This document shows positions 55,372 to 64,000 of a stretch of 64,000 nucleotides of DNA, one piece after another. The number at the start of each line of letters is the position of its first letter. Positions within the stretch are counted from its first letter, which is position 1. Under the pieces are notes generated by a model. The model worked only from the letters and a program-made list of their open reading frames with translations, did not search any database and was not told the DNA's origin. This DNA is from Verrucomicrobiaceae bacterium (GTDB taxonomy: Bacteria; Verrucomicrobiota; Verrucomicrobiia; Verrucomicrobiales; Akkermansiaceae). The stretch is from NCBI GenBank assembly GCA_027486655.1, contig JAIXOR010000016.1, positions 152,602-216,601 of the forward strand, given 5' to 3'. A program made the position numbers and the translations under genes.

Positions 55372-56793
55372 ATGTCGAAGCCCGGAGCCAGTGTCGAAGC
55401 CAGCCAGCGTGCCAGCGAAGTCAGCCTCGGCGGCCGGCTTCAAGGGCTCTCGCTGGGCCGGCAGGTGTTCGTGCTGGCGATGTGGCCGCTGCTTGAGCAG
55501 GTGCTCGCGTTTTTCGTCGGGCTCACCGATCTGCTGATTTCCGGCCGCATGGCCGAGGGCGCCGAGCGGGTGGCCATCCTCGATGCGATGGGACTCGGCG
55601 GATACGTCGGATGGTTTTTCAACATCCTGCAGGGAGCGGTGGCCACCGGCGTGATGGCCTTGGTCTCCCGCGCCACCGGGGGCCGCGATGCTCCCCTGGC
55701 CAACCGGGCCCTCGGCCAGGGTTTGTGGCTTGGTGTGGCGGCGGGGATCGCTTCGTTGATCCTCCTGCAAGCCGGCATCACGCTGCTGGTCCGCTGGATC
55801 GGCCTGAGCCCGGAAGCAGCGGTGAAGGCGGAGGAGTTCCTGCGCGTCCTGGCATGGTCCGGCCCGTTCAGCGGCGCGCTTTTCGCGGTGAATGCGGCGT
55901 TGCGTGGATCCGGTGACACCCGCACGCCCTTCCTGTCGATGATCGTCGTGAACGTGGTGAACATGGCACTGAGCTGGTGCCTGGTCTTCGGCCCCGCGCC
56001 TTTCGGTGGGCATGGGGTCGCCGGCATTGCCACGGGCACGGTTTGCGGATGGGCGGCCGGTTTGCTGACCGCCATCACCTTGGTCGGTCGTGGGAAAAAG
56101 GACTCGCTCCACTGGAATCCGGCAGACCTGAAGCCCCATGCGGAGACCCTGCGGCGCATCATTCGCGTCGGCGCGCCGCAATCCCTGGAGATCGCCTGCA
56201 TGTGGCTCATCCACGCGTTCGGCATCCGGGTGATCGCCGGGTTGGATCAGAAAGGCGCGCTCGGAGCCCACATTCTCGCCATCCGGGTGGAGTCGATGAG
56301 CTTTCTGCCCGGCTTCGCCATCGCCACCGCGGCGGCGGCGCTCGCCGGGCAGTATCTCGGTGCAGGCTCACGGGAAATGGCCACCCGCGCGGTCCGCCTG
56401 TGCTGGCGCTCGGCGGTCTTTCTGATGTCGGGCATCGGGGTGTTTTTCGTGATCGCGAGGGACTGGCTGATCCAGTGGATGGCTCCCGGCAGCGCACTCC
56501 ACCTCCAGCTTGCGCCGCCCTTGTTGGTGGTCTGCGCGCTTGCCCAGCCGTTCTTCGCCACCTGCATCATCCTCAAAACCTCGATGCGCGGAGCGGGCGC
56601 CACCCACATCGTGATGCGCTGGTCATTTGGCAGCATGATTTTCTATCGGGTGATCGTCCTCTGGGTCATGTCCGAGATGGGCGTGGCGAACCTCACACGG
56701 GTGTGGATCGTGCTCTCGCTCGATCTCCTCACCCAGGCGGTCATTTTCACCCGCCTCCACTTCACCGGCCGCTGGTTGGACGCCCGCGTCTGA
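55372..56793 (+). CDS. MATE-family efflux transporter
   Basis: 473 residues, twelve membrane helices in two homologous halves. Family features are MWPLLEQVLAFFVGLTDLLISGRM at helix 1, the GALFAVNAALRGSGDTRTPF loop in the first half, and FFATCIILKTSMRGAGATHIVMR in the second. The N-terminal 35 residues are soluble and basic/serine-rich. It probably exports cationic drugs or metabolites in exchange for sodium or protons. It ends 15 bp from the convergent gluQ gene. Confidence 0.9.
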   Translation: MSKPGASVEASQRASEVSLGGRLQGLSLGRQVFVLAMWPLLEQVLAFFVGLTDLLISGRMAEGAERVAILDAMGLGGYVGWFFNILQGAVATGVMALVSRATGGRDAPLANRALGQGLWLGVAAGIASLILLQAGITLLVRWIGLSPEAAVKAEEFLRVLAWSGPFSGALFAVNAALRGSGDTRTPFLSMIVVNVVNMALSWCLVFGPAPFGGHGVAGIATGTVCGWAAGLLTAITLVGRGKKDSLHWNPADLKPHAETLRRIIRVGAPQSLEIACMWLIHAFGIRVIAGLDQKGALGAHILAIRVESMSFLPGFAIATAAAALAGQYLGAGSREMATRAVRLCWRSAVFLMSGIGVFFVIARDWLIQWMAPGSALHLQLAPPLLVVCALAQPFFATCIILKTSMRGAGATHIVMRWSFGSMIFYRVIVLWVMSEMGVANLTRVWIVLSLDLLTQAVIFTRLHFTGRWLDARV

Positions 56794-56808
56794 CCGGGGC
56801 GGCCGGGA

Positions 56809-57651
56809 TCATGCCGGGCCGAGTTCTTCTAACAGGCTGTGAGGCGGTTTCCCCGCCTCGCGCATCGCCGCGATGGACAGGGAGTCGCTTCGTTTCGCAA
56901 GACGGTGGCCAAGCTCGTCGGTGACCAGCCGGTGGTGAAGATAGACGGGCTCCGGCAGACCTAACAGGGCCTGGAGCAGGCGGTGTGCGTGGGTCGAGGA
57001 AAGCAGGTCCTCGCCGCGGGTGACGTGGCTGATTTCCTGGCTGGCATCGTCCACCACCACGGCGAGGTGATAGGCGGTGCCGATGTCTTTGCGGGCGAGC
57101 ACGATGTCGCCTAACAGAAGTGGCCGCACGTCGATCACGCCATGGCGCAGGTCCCGGAACGTGAGCTGGCCGGTGATCTGCGCGGCAGGGCCGGAGTCCA
57201 GCCTCCAGGCGTGTGCGTCTCCGGCCAGGATCCTCGCGCGGCGTTCGTCCTCGCCGAGTTTCCGGCAGGTGCCGGGATACACCGGTCCTTCGGGCCCCTG
57301 CGGTGCGGATGCCATCCTTGCCAGTTCCGCCTGGATTTCCCGGCGTGTGCAGAAACAGGGATAGGCCAGGCCCATCGCCCGCAATTCGTCGAGTGCCGCC
57401 TCGTAAGCCGCCGTGCGCGTGGTCTGCCGCAGAGGCACGCCGTCCCAGCGCAGGCCCAGCCAAAGCAGGTCCTCCTCGATTCCCTGATAGAATTCCTCGC
57501 GCACGCGGGGGCCGTCGATGTCCTCGAAGCGCAGCAGGAATTCACCTCCCGGTGCTTCCCGGGCGAGATCGTGAGCCACTCTGGCCGCCAGTGCATGGCC
57601 GAGATGCAACCTGCCGGTGGGGCTCGGTGCGAATCGGGTGCGGACGATCAT
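56809..57651 (-). CDS. gluQ: glutamyl-Q tRNA(Asp) synthetase
   Basis: A 280-residue paralogue of the GluRS catalytic core that charges glutamate onto queuosine of tRNA-Asp. The frame opens at 57699; ATG 57651 (MIVRTRFAPSPTG) is the family start. Seen: RFAPSPTGRLHLGHALAA (HIGH-type motif), the zinc site CFC...VYPGTC (two Cys, Tyr, Cys, as in E. coli YadB), VTRGEDLLSSTHAHRLLQALL, and KRSDSLSI in place of KMSKS. The anticodon-binding domain of GluRS is absent, as expected. Convergent with the MATE gene. Confidence 0.92.
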   Translation of the reverse strand: MIVRTRFAPSPTGRLHLGHALAARVAHDLAREAPGGEFLLRFEDIDGPRVREEFYQGIEEDLLWLGLRWDGVPLRQTTRTAAYEAALDELRAMGLAYPCFCTRREIQAELARMASAPQGPEGPVYPGTCRKLGEDERRARILAGDAHAWRLDSGPAAQITGQLTFRDLRHGVIDVRPLLLGDIVLARKDIGTAYHLAVVVDDASQEISHVTRGEDLLSSTHAHRLLQALLGLPEPVYLHHRLVTDELGHRLAKRSDSLSIAAMREAGKPPHSLLEELGPA

Positions 57652-57757
57652 GCGGCGGTTCTGACACGGCTCCCGCCGCGGGAAAAGCGCGGATTGCACG
57701 GCCGACCGTCGGGTTTATCGGATTCCCAGTCGGCCGGGATCCGGCTAGAGTCCATCC

Positions 57758-58288
57758 ATGGACGGGACGGGCAGGGGACTTCTCGCGAAACTGGAATCCG
57801 GAAGCCACAAGGCCGCCGCCCTCGCGATCGCGGAGTGGGTGGGGGAGGATCCGCGGCGCTTTGCGGAGTTGCTCGGCCATGCCACCGGTGGTGATGCCAC
57901 GTTTTCCCCACGCGCCATCCGCGCGGCGGGGCTGTGCCTGGACCGGCATCCCGCGTGGTTGATCGCGCATCTCGATGGGTTGTTGGATCTTCTGGAATCC
58001 ACCGCGTTTCATCCGTCCCTGCCGCGCTTCGTGCTCCGCGCGCTGGCCACCGCGCCGGTGCCTGCGGGGAGGGAAGGCCGGATCCTCACGGCCGCTTTCT
58101 CCGCCCTGTCCGGCACGGCGGGCATCGCGGCGCAGGCCTATGCGATCACGGTGATGAAACGCTTCGCCGCAGATTCCCCGGAGCTGCTGGCCGAGGCGCG
58201 CGGCTGGATCGTCGAAATGCTGCCGGATGCCAGCGCGGCGGTGCGCTCACGGGCACGCCGGGACTTCGGCATCGGCCGCCGCGGATGA
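57758..58288 (+). CDS. small helical-repeat protein of unknown function
   Basis: 176 residues, Ala/Leu-rich and apparently all-helical, with about five helix pairs of HEAT/ARM appearance (KAAALAIAEWVGEDPRRFAELL, SPRAIRAAGLCLDRHPAWLIAHL, LPRFVLRALATAPV, AAQAYAITVMKRFAADSPELL, SAAVRSRARRDFGI). No signal peptide or catalytic motif. Divergent from gluQ, about 106 bp apart. No family named. Confidence 0.65.
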   Translation: MDGTGRGLLAKLESGSHKAAALAIAEWVGEDPRRFAELLGHATGGDATFSPRAIRAAGLCLDRHPAWLIAHLDGLLDLLESTAFHPSLPRFVLRALATAPVPAGREGRILTAAFSALSGTAGIAAQAYAITVMKRFAADSPELLAEARGWIVEMLPDASAAVRSRARRDFGIGRRG

Positions 58289-58434
58289 TGCGGCAATGAC
58301 CGGATTTTGCCGAATGCCGCGCCCCGATTTGCGGGGCGGCCGGTGGGGATTGACTCGTCCTCCGGCGCACGCGCAGATGGGGACGGATCCAAACGATCCC
58401 CGTTTCCAAAACCCGCAACAACCCGACACCCGCC

Positions 58435-60516
58435 ATGAAAGACTACCGCGCTCCCGAGATCCGAAACTTCGCCGTCACCGGCCATGCCGGCACGGGCAAA
58501 ACCCTGCTTTGCGAAGCCATGCTTGTATGTGTCGGGAAGCTCAGCCGCCCGGGAAGCATCGAGCAGGGAAACACCGCCTCGGACTTCCATCCGGACGAAA
58601 AGGAACACCAGCAATCGATCCATGCCACCGTGCTCACCGAGGAGTGGCTCGGCCGCGAACTCAACCTCATCGACTGCCCCGGCACGCCCGATTTCATCAG
58701 CGAACCGCTCAGCGCGCTGCGTGTGGCGGACTCCGCGATGATCGTCATCAGCGGCGTGAACGGCGTGGAAACCGGTGCCGACGAAATCTGGGCGGCCGCT
58801 GCGGATTACCGGATTCCGCGCTTTCTGGTGATCAACCAACTGGATCGCGAACGCACGCGCTTCGACGAGATCCTCGAGGAGGCCCGGGATCATTACGGGG
58901 CCCGGGTGTTTCCCATGACGCTGCCGGTGGATGCCGGCCCGGGATTTTCCTCCGTGCTCGATGTGATGCGCTCCGAGGTGATCACCTTCGCCGGCGACGG
59001 CAGCGGCAGCTACGTGGAGAAACCCGCCGAAGGCGAGCTGAAGGAGCAGGTCACGCGCTTGCACCGGCAGTTGATCGACATGGTCGCGGAGTCCGAGGAC
59101 GCACTGCTGGAGAAGTTCTTCGAGGAAGGAACCCTCACCGAAGAGGACCTGCGGGCGCATGTGCACGAGGCGGTGCAGAAGGGTCTGGTGGTGCCGGTGT
59201 TCGCCGCTTCCGCCACGAAAAACACCGGGGTTTCACGGATTCTGGACTTCATCGCGAAGTATGGATCCTCACCCGTGGACCGCTCGACGGTGGAAGCGGG
59301 TGCTCTCGACGGTGGCCCGGAGACGGTGGCGCTCGATGATTCCCGCACGGTCGCTTTCGTCTTCAAAACGATGCACGAGGCGCACGTCGGTAACCTCTCG
59401 TTCTTCCGCGTCTACAGTGGCGATGTGGTCACCGGCTCCGAGCTGGTGAACGCCAACCGCGGCGAGACCGAACGCATCGGGCAGCTCTACCGCGTCAATG
59501 GCGCCGCCCGGGAACCGGTCGCCTCACTGCACGCCGGAGACATCGGGGCCGTGGTCAAGCTGCGCGCCACCCGTGCCGGGGACACGCTTTGCGCCGCCGC
59601 CAGGCAGGTGGTTCTTCCGGTCGTCGAGTTCCCACCTCCCAACACCCGCGGCGCTCTGGTCGCCAAGTCCCGTGCGGACCTCAACAAGCTGGGCGAGGGC
59701 CTCTCGCTGCTGCGCGAGGAGGATCCCACCTTTGACTATCATTTCGATCCCGAATTGGGCCAGACGATCGTTTCCGGGCAGGGCTGGCTCCAGCTCCAGA
59801 TCATGGCGGAGGAACTCAAACGCCGCTTCAATGTGGACGTCGAGCTGTGCCGCCCGCGCGTTTCCTACCGCGCCACCATTTCCGGCCGCGGCGAGTCGAA
59901 GCACCGGCACAAGAAACAAACCGGCGGCGCCGGACAGTTCGCCGAGGTGTGGATGCGCATCGAGTCGCTGCCTGCCGAAAGCGGGCTGGTCTTCACCCAG
60001 TCGCTCGTCGGCAGCAATGTGGACCGCGTCTTCGTGCCCTCGGTGGAAAAGGGCGTCCAGGCCGCCTGCGCCGCGGGGCCGCATGGCGGATTCCCCGTCA
60101 CCGATGTGAAGGTGGATTTCTACGACGGCAAGCAGCACCCGGTGGACTCCAAGGACATCGCTTTCCAGATCGCAGGCAAGGCCGCCTTCAACGAGGCCTT
60201 CATGATGGCCAGGCCGAAACTGCTGGAACCGGTGATGGAGCTGCGCGTCAAGGTGCCCTCGGATGCGGTGGGTTCCGTCCTCGCCGATCTATCAGGCAGA
60301 CGCGGCCGCATCATGGGCATGGAGACCGAGGGCCGGTTCGAGGTGGTGGTCGCCCACGTGCCTCAGGCGGAGCTCTATCAGTATTCCAGCCAGCTGCGGG
60401 CCATCACCGCCGGCCGGGGCAGGCACCGGGAGCGCTTTGAACGCTACGAGGACCTCCCTCGCGAGCTGGAGGCCGCCGTCATCGCCGAACACGGACGCAA
60501 GGCCGAGGAAGACTAG
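58435..60516 (+). CDS. elongation factor G-like GTPase (EF-G2 type)
   Basis: A 693-residue paralogue of translation elongation factor G. G1 is GHAGTGKT, the switch region is short (NTASDFHPDEKEHQQSI, family 'D..pEE..r..Si'), G3 is DCPGTPDF and G4 is NQLD (NKMD in canonical EF-G). Domains II-V follow with the usual ends: GQAGQ-type loop replaced by SGRGESKHRHKKQTGGAGQF, GFPVTDVKVDFYDGK, KLLEPVMELRVKVPSDAVG and LSGRRGRIMGMETEG. It stands apart from a str operon, so it is not the housekeeping fusA. EF-G2 proteins are known from many bacteria, with roles in ribosome recycling or quality control in some; the role here is unknown. Confidence 0.88.
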   Translation: MKDYRAPEIRNFAVTGHAGTGKTLLCEAMLVCVGKLSRPGSIEQGNTASDFHPDEKEHQQSIHATVLTEEWLGRELNLIDCPGTPDFISEPLSALRVADSAMIVISGVNGVETGADEIWAAAADYRIPRFLVINQLDRERTRFDEILEEARDHYGARVFPMTLPVDAGPGFSSVLDVMRSEVITFAGDGSGSYVEKPAEGELKEQVTRLHRQLIDMVAESEDALLEKFFEEGTLTEEDLRAHVHEAVQKGLVVPVFAASATKNTGVSRILDFIAKYGSSPVDRSTVEAGALDGGPETVALDDSRTVAFVFKTMHEAHVGNLSFFRVYSGDVVTGSELVNANRGETERIGQLYRVNGAAREPVASLHAGDIGAVVKLRATRAGDTLCAAARQVVLPVVEFPPPNTRGALVAKSRADLNKLGEGLSLLREEDPTFDYHFDPELGQTIVSGQGWLQLQIMAEELKRRFNVDVELCRPRVSYRATISGRGESKHRHKKQTGGAGQFAEVWMRIESLPAESGLVFTQSLVGSNVDRVFVPSVEKGVQAACAAGPHGGFPVTDVKVDFYDGKQHPVDSKDIAFQIAGKAAFNEAFMMARPKLLEPVMELRVKVPSDAVGSVLADLSGRRGRIMGMETEGRFEVVVAHVPQAELYQYSSQLRAITAGRGRHRERFERYEDLPRELEAAVIAEHGRKAEED

Positions 60517-60659
60517 CCTCCCGGGCACGCAGGAGCCCGGTGCGACGGCCCATCCGCCGCCGGACGACCCGGCGCCCCCACCAGGGCGCTGGCCGGGCGG
60601 AATTTCCGCATTGCCGGGAGGGCGGGGGACCCTATCATCCGCTCGCACCTTTTGAAACC

Positions 60660-62369
60660 ATGAGCACCATCACCGCCCCTTCGGGCACTCCGTCGTTCTA
60701 CAACAAGCTGCTCGCTGGCATCGCGGGCCTGGGAGGTCTTCTCTACGGCATCGACATCGGCATCATCGCCGGAGCCCTGCTGTATCTGGACAAATGCATC
60801 AAGCTCACCGAGCAGCAGACCTCGTTGGTGGTGGCCGCCGTGCTCGCGGGATCCGCCGTCTCCTCGATCGTTGCCGGCGCACTGGCGGATTGGATCGGCC
60901 GCAAGAAGATGATGATCGTCTCCGCCCTCCTCTTCGTGCTCTCGGTGGGCATCATCTATGTTTCCAACAGTTTCCTTCCGCTGCTCATCGGCCGCCTCCT
61001 CCAGGGCGCATCCGGCGGCGTGATCGCGGTGGTCGTGCCGCTCTATCTGGCGGAGTGCGTGCCAGCCTCCTCGCGTGGCCGCAGCACGGCGATGTTCCAG
61101 TTCTTCCTCACCATCGGCATCGCCCTCGCCGCTCTGGTCGGCAAGTATTACATCGATCAAGCGGAAACCGCCATCAAGGCGGCGAATGGCAATGCGGAGC
61201 TCATTCTCGCGGCCTCCAACCATGCCTGGCGCGCCATGTTCCTCTTCGTGATGTGGCCTGGTTTTGTGTTCCTGATCGGCACCTTCCTCGTCGCGGAGTC
61301 CCCGCGCTGGTTGTTCCGCAAGGGACGTGAAGCCCAGGCCAAGGCCGCCTTGCTCAAGTCCCGCAGCCCGGAGGAAGCGGAAACCGAGCTCAAGGAAATG
61401 GCGGAGCACCTGAGCCAGTCGAAGTCCGCCGACGGCAAGTCCCACTCCGGTGGATCCCTGTTCCAGCGCAAGTATGTGATCCCCTTCATCATCGCCTGCG
61501 TCATCCTCGGATGCAACCAGGCCACCGGCATCAACTCGATCCTCCAGTTCCTCACGCTCATTCTCCAAAAGGCCGGGCTCAGTGCCAGCTTCGCCTCCAA
61601 TGGCGACTTCGCCGTCAAGGTGCTCAACGTGGTGGCCACCATGATCGGTGTGGTGCTGGTGGATAAGATGGGCCGCAAGTTCCTGCTGAAAACCGGCACC
61701 GCCGGCATCATTGTTTCCCTGCTCATCGGCGCTGGTCTCTTCTATTCCTTCGAGTCCAAGCGCGTCGATGTCTCGGACAAGGTCAAGGCTTCCATCACCG
61801 GGGACGCGCTCTCGCTCAAGGTGGACGAGGCCACTCTCGGTGCCGCCATCGATGGCCGCCCGATGGAACTCGCCGTGCTTTACCGCCAGGGCGATGCGGA
61901 GAAGGTGGTGTCCGTCTTCACCAACGACGCCAAACCGGTGCTCGATATCCCGCAGACCGCGGGAGCCGACGGCAAGGCGCTGCCGCTTGAAATCAAGCGC
62001 GCGAAGTATGGCCCGGTGCCCACCGAGACCACCGGCTATCTGGTGATCGCCTCGCTCATGCTCTTCATCACCAGCTTTGCCCTCGGACCCGGTGTCTGCG
62101 TCTGGCTCGCGCTTTCCGAACTCATGCCCACCCGCATCCGCTCGATCGGCATGGGCGTGGCGCTGGTCATCAACCAGGGGGTCTCCACCGGCATCGCCGC
62201 GTTCTTCCTGCCCATCGTCGGAAACTTCGGCTACTCCGCCATGTTCCTGTTCTGGGGAGCTTGCACCGTCATCTACTTCATCACCGCCGCGTTCTTCCTG
62301 CCGGAAACCAAGGGCAAGACGCTCGAGGAGATCGAGGAACACTTCGATCGGGGTGCCAAAAAGGCCTGA
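60660..62369 (+). CDS. sugar porter (MFS) with a large periplasmic insertion
   Basis: A 569-residue MFS sugar:proton symporter or facilitator. ATG 60660 is chosen over the longer frame from 60540. Sugar-porter motifs are intact: GLLYGIDIGIIAGAL in helix 1, the DWIGRKKMM loop 2-3, PLYLAECVPASSRGR after helix 4, AESPRWLFRKGRE after helix 6, NQATGINSILQF in helix 7, and PETKGKTLEEIEEHF at the end. Between helices 9 and 10, residues 365-455 form an extra hydrophilic segment of about 90 residues (from FESKRVDVSDK to VPTETTGY). This loop is normally a few residues long and faces the outside. The insertion is beta-strand-rich in appearance. Confidence 0.9.
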   Translation: MSTITAPSGTPSFYNKLLAGIAGLGGLLYGIDIGIIAGALLYLDKCIKLTEQQTSLVVAAVLAGSAVSSIVAGALADWIGRKKMMIVSALLFVLSVGIIYVSNSFLPLLIGRLLQGASGGVIAVVVPLYLAECVPASSRGRSTAMFQFFLTIGIALAALVGKYYIDQAETAIKAANGNAELILAASNHAWRAMFLFVMWPGFVFLIGTFLVAESPRWLFRKGREAQAKAALLKSRSPEEAETELKEMAEHLSQSKSADGKSHSGGSLFQRKYVIPFIIACVILGCNQATGINSILQFLTLILQKAGLSASFASNGDFAVKVLNVVATMIGVVLVDKMGRKFLLKTGTAGIIVSLLIGAGLFYSFESKRVDVSDKVKASITGDALSLKVDEATLGAAIDGRPMELAVLYRQGDAEKVVSVFTNDAKPVLDIPQTAGADGKALPLEIKRAKYGPVPTETTGYLVIASLMLFITSFALGPGVCVWLALSELMPTRIRSIGMGVALVINQGVSTGIAAFFLPIVGNFGYSAMFLFWGACTVIYFITAAFFLPETKGKTLEEIEEHFDRGAKKA

Positions 62370-62430
62370 GAAATCCCGCTTCGGGCGTGCTTGATCCCAC
62401 CCGGGTGCCTGCGTATCGTTGCGGGAACAA

Positions 62431-63009
62431 GTGCAGGAAGACGATAGACAGATCGGTGACATCCTCCGCTCCGCCCGCCAGACGGCCGGGCTGGAGGTGG
62501 AGGATGTGGTGTTCCGCACCGGTCTTCCACGTTCGGTGGTGCTGGCCTTGGAGGCCGAGGATTTCTCGTCCTTTGCCAGCCCGGTTTACGCACGCAGTTT
62601 CCTTTCCCAATACAGCGAATTCCTCAACGTGGACGCCCACGGCTGGTTGGAAGCACTGGAACCCGGGTCCTTCTCCGCGGCCGGCATGCTTCATCCGCTG
62701 GTGGAGGCACCCTCGGAGGAAGCACCTGCGAAAAGCCCCTCGCCCGGGAGTGGTGGCGCATGGCTCTCGCTGCTCGGATTGTCCGCTCTGTCGGTCGGCA
62801 TCGTCGTCGCCAGCATCAAAGGCTATGCCTTCTTCGAAGCCCGCTTCGGCGGGGAGCCCCCCAAGCCTGCGGCGGTGCCCATCGCGCCGCCCCAGCCCGC
62901 CGCTGCCGCCGCCCCTGCGGAGAAACCGCCGGTGCCAAGCCCGCCGCCGCCCCAGGAAGTGACCGAGGACCCTTCCGCACCACCTCCCCGGGCGATCATT
63001 GTGAGGTGA
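62431..63009 (+). CDS. RodZ-like HTH membrane protein
   Basis: About 192 residues from GTG 62431; a TTG at 62419 would add four. A RodZ-type helix-turn-helix domain comes first (IGDILRSARQTAGLEVEDV, GLPRSVVLALEAEDFSSF, YARSFLSQYSEFLNVD), as in cytoskeletal RodZ. A Pro/Ser linker, one membrane helix (LSLLGLSALSVGIVVASIKG) and a low-complexity Pro/Ala tail follow. The periplasmic beta domain of true RodZ (DUF4115) is missing. It may organise MreB or act as a membrane-bound regulator. It follows the sugar porter by about 60 bp. Confidence 0.75.
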   Translation: MQEDDRQIGDILRSARQTAGLEVEDVVFRTGLPRSVVLALEAEDFSSFASPVYARSFLSQYSEFLNVDAHGWLEALEPGSFSAAGMLHPLVEAPSEEAPAKSPSPGSGGAWLSLLGLSALSVGIVVASIKGYAFFEARFGGEPPKPAAVPIAPPQPAAAAAPAEKPPVPSPPPPQEVTEDPSAPPPRAIIVR

Positions 63010-63107
63010 ATTCGGCGCGCGGCGTTTCTAACAAGGATCCGGATTTTTCGGCGCATGCGCCTCCATCCAATGCGGTGCTCGTTCCCATGGTTCGAATCCA
63101 ACACTCA

Positions 63108-63851
63108 TCACTGCTCACGCTTGGGGTGGGCAGGACGCCGGGCCATTTTCCAAACGAGCAGGAAAAGAAGAACCAAACCCGAAATCCAAAGCACCCGGAT
63201 GCCGGGATGCTTCACCGGATCAGGAACCGCTTTGAGCTCCATCTCCGGCCTTGTGGCCGGATGGCGCGGGCCAGGGAGGGTTGCGGAGCGGGGTTTTCTG
63301 GTGGAGATCGCTTTCGGAACCTCAAGGGATTCGCAACCCGGCCAGTTGGCCTTCAGCCAGCGGGCGAGTTCGGCGGCTTTTTCGCCGTCTGGCCTTCCCT
63401 CAAGCGTGGGCAGGATATCCTTCACAAACGGAGAATCCATTCCCCTGAGATCGGATAGGATGGTGTCGTAGGTGTATAACGAAATGTCGGACAACCGGTA
63501 CTCCGTCTGCCCTTGCCCGTGTCTTGCCGCTGGCCCACTCATGGTCAGGCCTCTCGCTCTTTCGAACATGAAAGACTCGGCATATCGAGATTCGAAAAGC
63601 GTTGAAAAGCTTGATAACATGAAAAACCGATTCGAATCAGTCTCCGCGTTCATCAGGTTTCGTAGCTCGCTCACGTCTTCAAACTCTCGTTTCGGAGAAA
63701 TGAGGATCTGCTTGGCGAGCGAAGGTAGCATGGAGTGGTCTTTGCGAGAATGACGAAACATCCATTCGGCGACCCCTCGAATGATTTCCTTGTCGCTCAG
63801 TCCGTCGAGGGCTCGCCTCTGCACGGCCTCTCTGGCAGGCAAGTCCACCAA
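63108..63851 (-). CDS. membrane-anchored protein of unknown function (5' end uncertain)
   Basis: At least 247 residues from a TTG at 63851; the frame stays open to a stop at 63918-63920 and includes plausible coding sequence but no ATG. GTG 63848 is another possible start. The body is soluble and helical (DKEIIRGVAEWMFRHSRKDHS, LYTYDTILSDLRGMDSPFVKDI), and a single C-terminal membrane helix (IRVLWISGLVLLFLLVWKMARR) anchors it. The missing N-terminal signal suggests that either the start lies differently or the gene has been truncated near 63920. No family recognised. Convergent with the HTH protein gene. Confidence 0.6.
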   Translation of the reverse strand: MVDLPAREAVQRRALDGLSDKEIIRGVAEWMFRHSRKDHSMLPSLAKQILISPKREFEDVSELRNLMNAETDSNRFFMLSSFSTLFESRYAESFMFERARGLTMSGPAARHGQGQTEYRLSDISLYTYDTILSDLRGMDSPFVKDILPTLEGRPDGEKAAELARWLKANWPGCESLEVPKAISTRKPRSATLPGPRHPATRPEMELKAVPDPVKHPGIRVLWISGLVLLFLLVWKMARRPAHPKREQ

Positions 63852-63903
63852 TCCGTCGATTTCTCGGATCCCGCAGGAGATCCGTAAGCGCTCAACAGGG
63901 CAC

Positions 63904-63932
63904 CTCTCGCATTTTTGTCAGAGATGCGAGAG
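63904..63932. repeat. perfect 9-bp inverted repeat
   Basis: CTCTCGCAT (63904-63912) and ATGCGAGAG (63924-63932) form a perfect stem with an 11-nt loop, just upstream of the last minus-strand frame. From 63933 to the window end nothing is recognisable. Confidence 0.6.
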
Positions 63933-64000
63933 CTATGGCTCCTATGCTACAGCTTCGATAGCTGGCTCTCGTTGGGTTTCCAACCAGACGCATGGCAGCA

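Noticed and set aside
53389..56271. 960-codon minus-strand frame
   Set aside because: It runs antisense across the B-repeat protein and the MATE transporter, both of which have strong family motifs.

Overview
This looks like a GC-rich chromosomal segment from a verrucomicrobial bacterium, probably a Luteolibacter/Haloferula-like member of Verrucomicrobiales. That placement is inferred from the gene content: a PEP-CTERM protein with an 'autotransporter-associated beta strand repeat' neighbour, many secreted glycosidases, a DUF5703-type glycosidase-like protein, Rhs proteins with 'VGQLK' N-termini, and a DnaX with a reduced zinc module. No rRNA gene is present to settle it.

Left part (1-19050): a co-oriented run of secreted carbohydrate-active proteins. 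These are a GH106 rhamnosidase (5' end outside the window), a GH78-like rhamnosidase, a GH29 fucosidase, a five-bladed-propeller glycosidase-like protein, a GH95 fucosidase, a PEP-CTERM protein, a beta-strand-repeat surface protein and a DUF5703 multidomain protein. Together they suggest removal of rhamnose and fucose from a branched polysaccharide. The run ends at a 50-bp 3' fragment of a Met (CAU) tRNA gene that still carries its Rho-independent terminator. This is what the attR scar of a tRNA-integrated island would look like, so the glycosidase block may be (part of) such an island.

19296-26278: a compact plus-strand cluster with a secreted protein of unknown function, an MFS permease, a TIM-barrel isomerase/epimerase, a GH105/GH88-like unsaturated glucuronyl hydrolase and a XylR/AraC-type regulator. 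This is a plausible uptake and catabolic operon with its own regulator. 26298-36391 is mostly core genes: an EEP-family protein, ybaB, dnaX, a GH75-like membrane-anchored protein, a small membrane protein, a class-IV aminotransferase, another TIM-barrel isomerase, PTS enzyme I and an ammonium transporter.

36392-50510 is an accessory, visibly more AT-rich region. It has an epimerase gene remnant, a small acidic secreted protein, a YadA-head-like repeat protein and a 2554-residue secreted Rhs protein with a variable C-terminal tip and a 1-nt-overlapping probable immunity gene. After these comes an orphan Rhs core fragment with a deaminase-like tip and a SUKH-3-like immunity gene, bracketed by two 245-bp direct repeats; a third, 195-bp copy follows the first immunity gene. 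It reads as an Rhs tip-replacement locus with a stored or displaced toxin cassette. Dispersed-type intergenic repeats follow.

50627-63851 returns to core-like content: a DASS/SLC13 transporter, an InlB-type B-repeat surface protein, a MATE exporter, gluQ, a helical-repeat protein, an EF-G paralogue, a sugar porter with an unusual 90-residue insertion, a RodZ-like HTH membrane protein, and an unidentified membrane-anchored protein at the right edge. Many genes have start codons that had to be chosen inside longer open frames; the choices are explained per entry.
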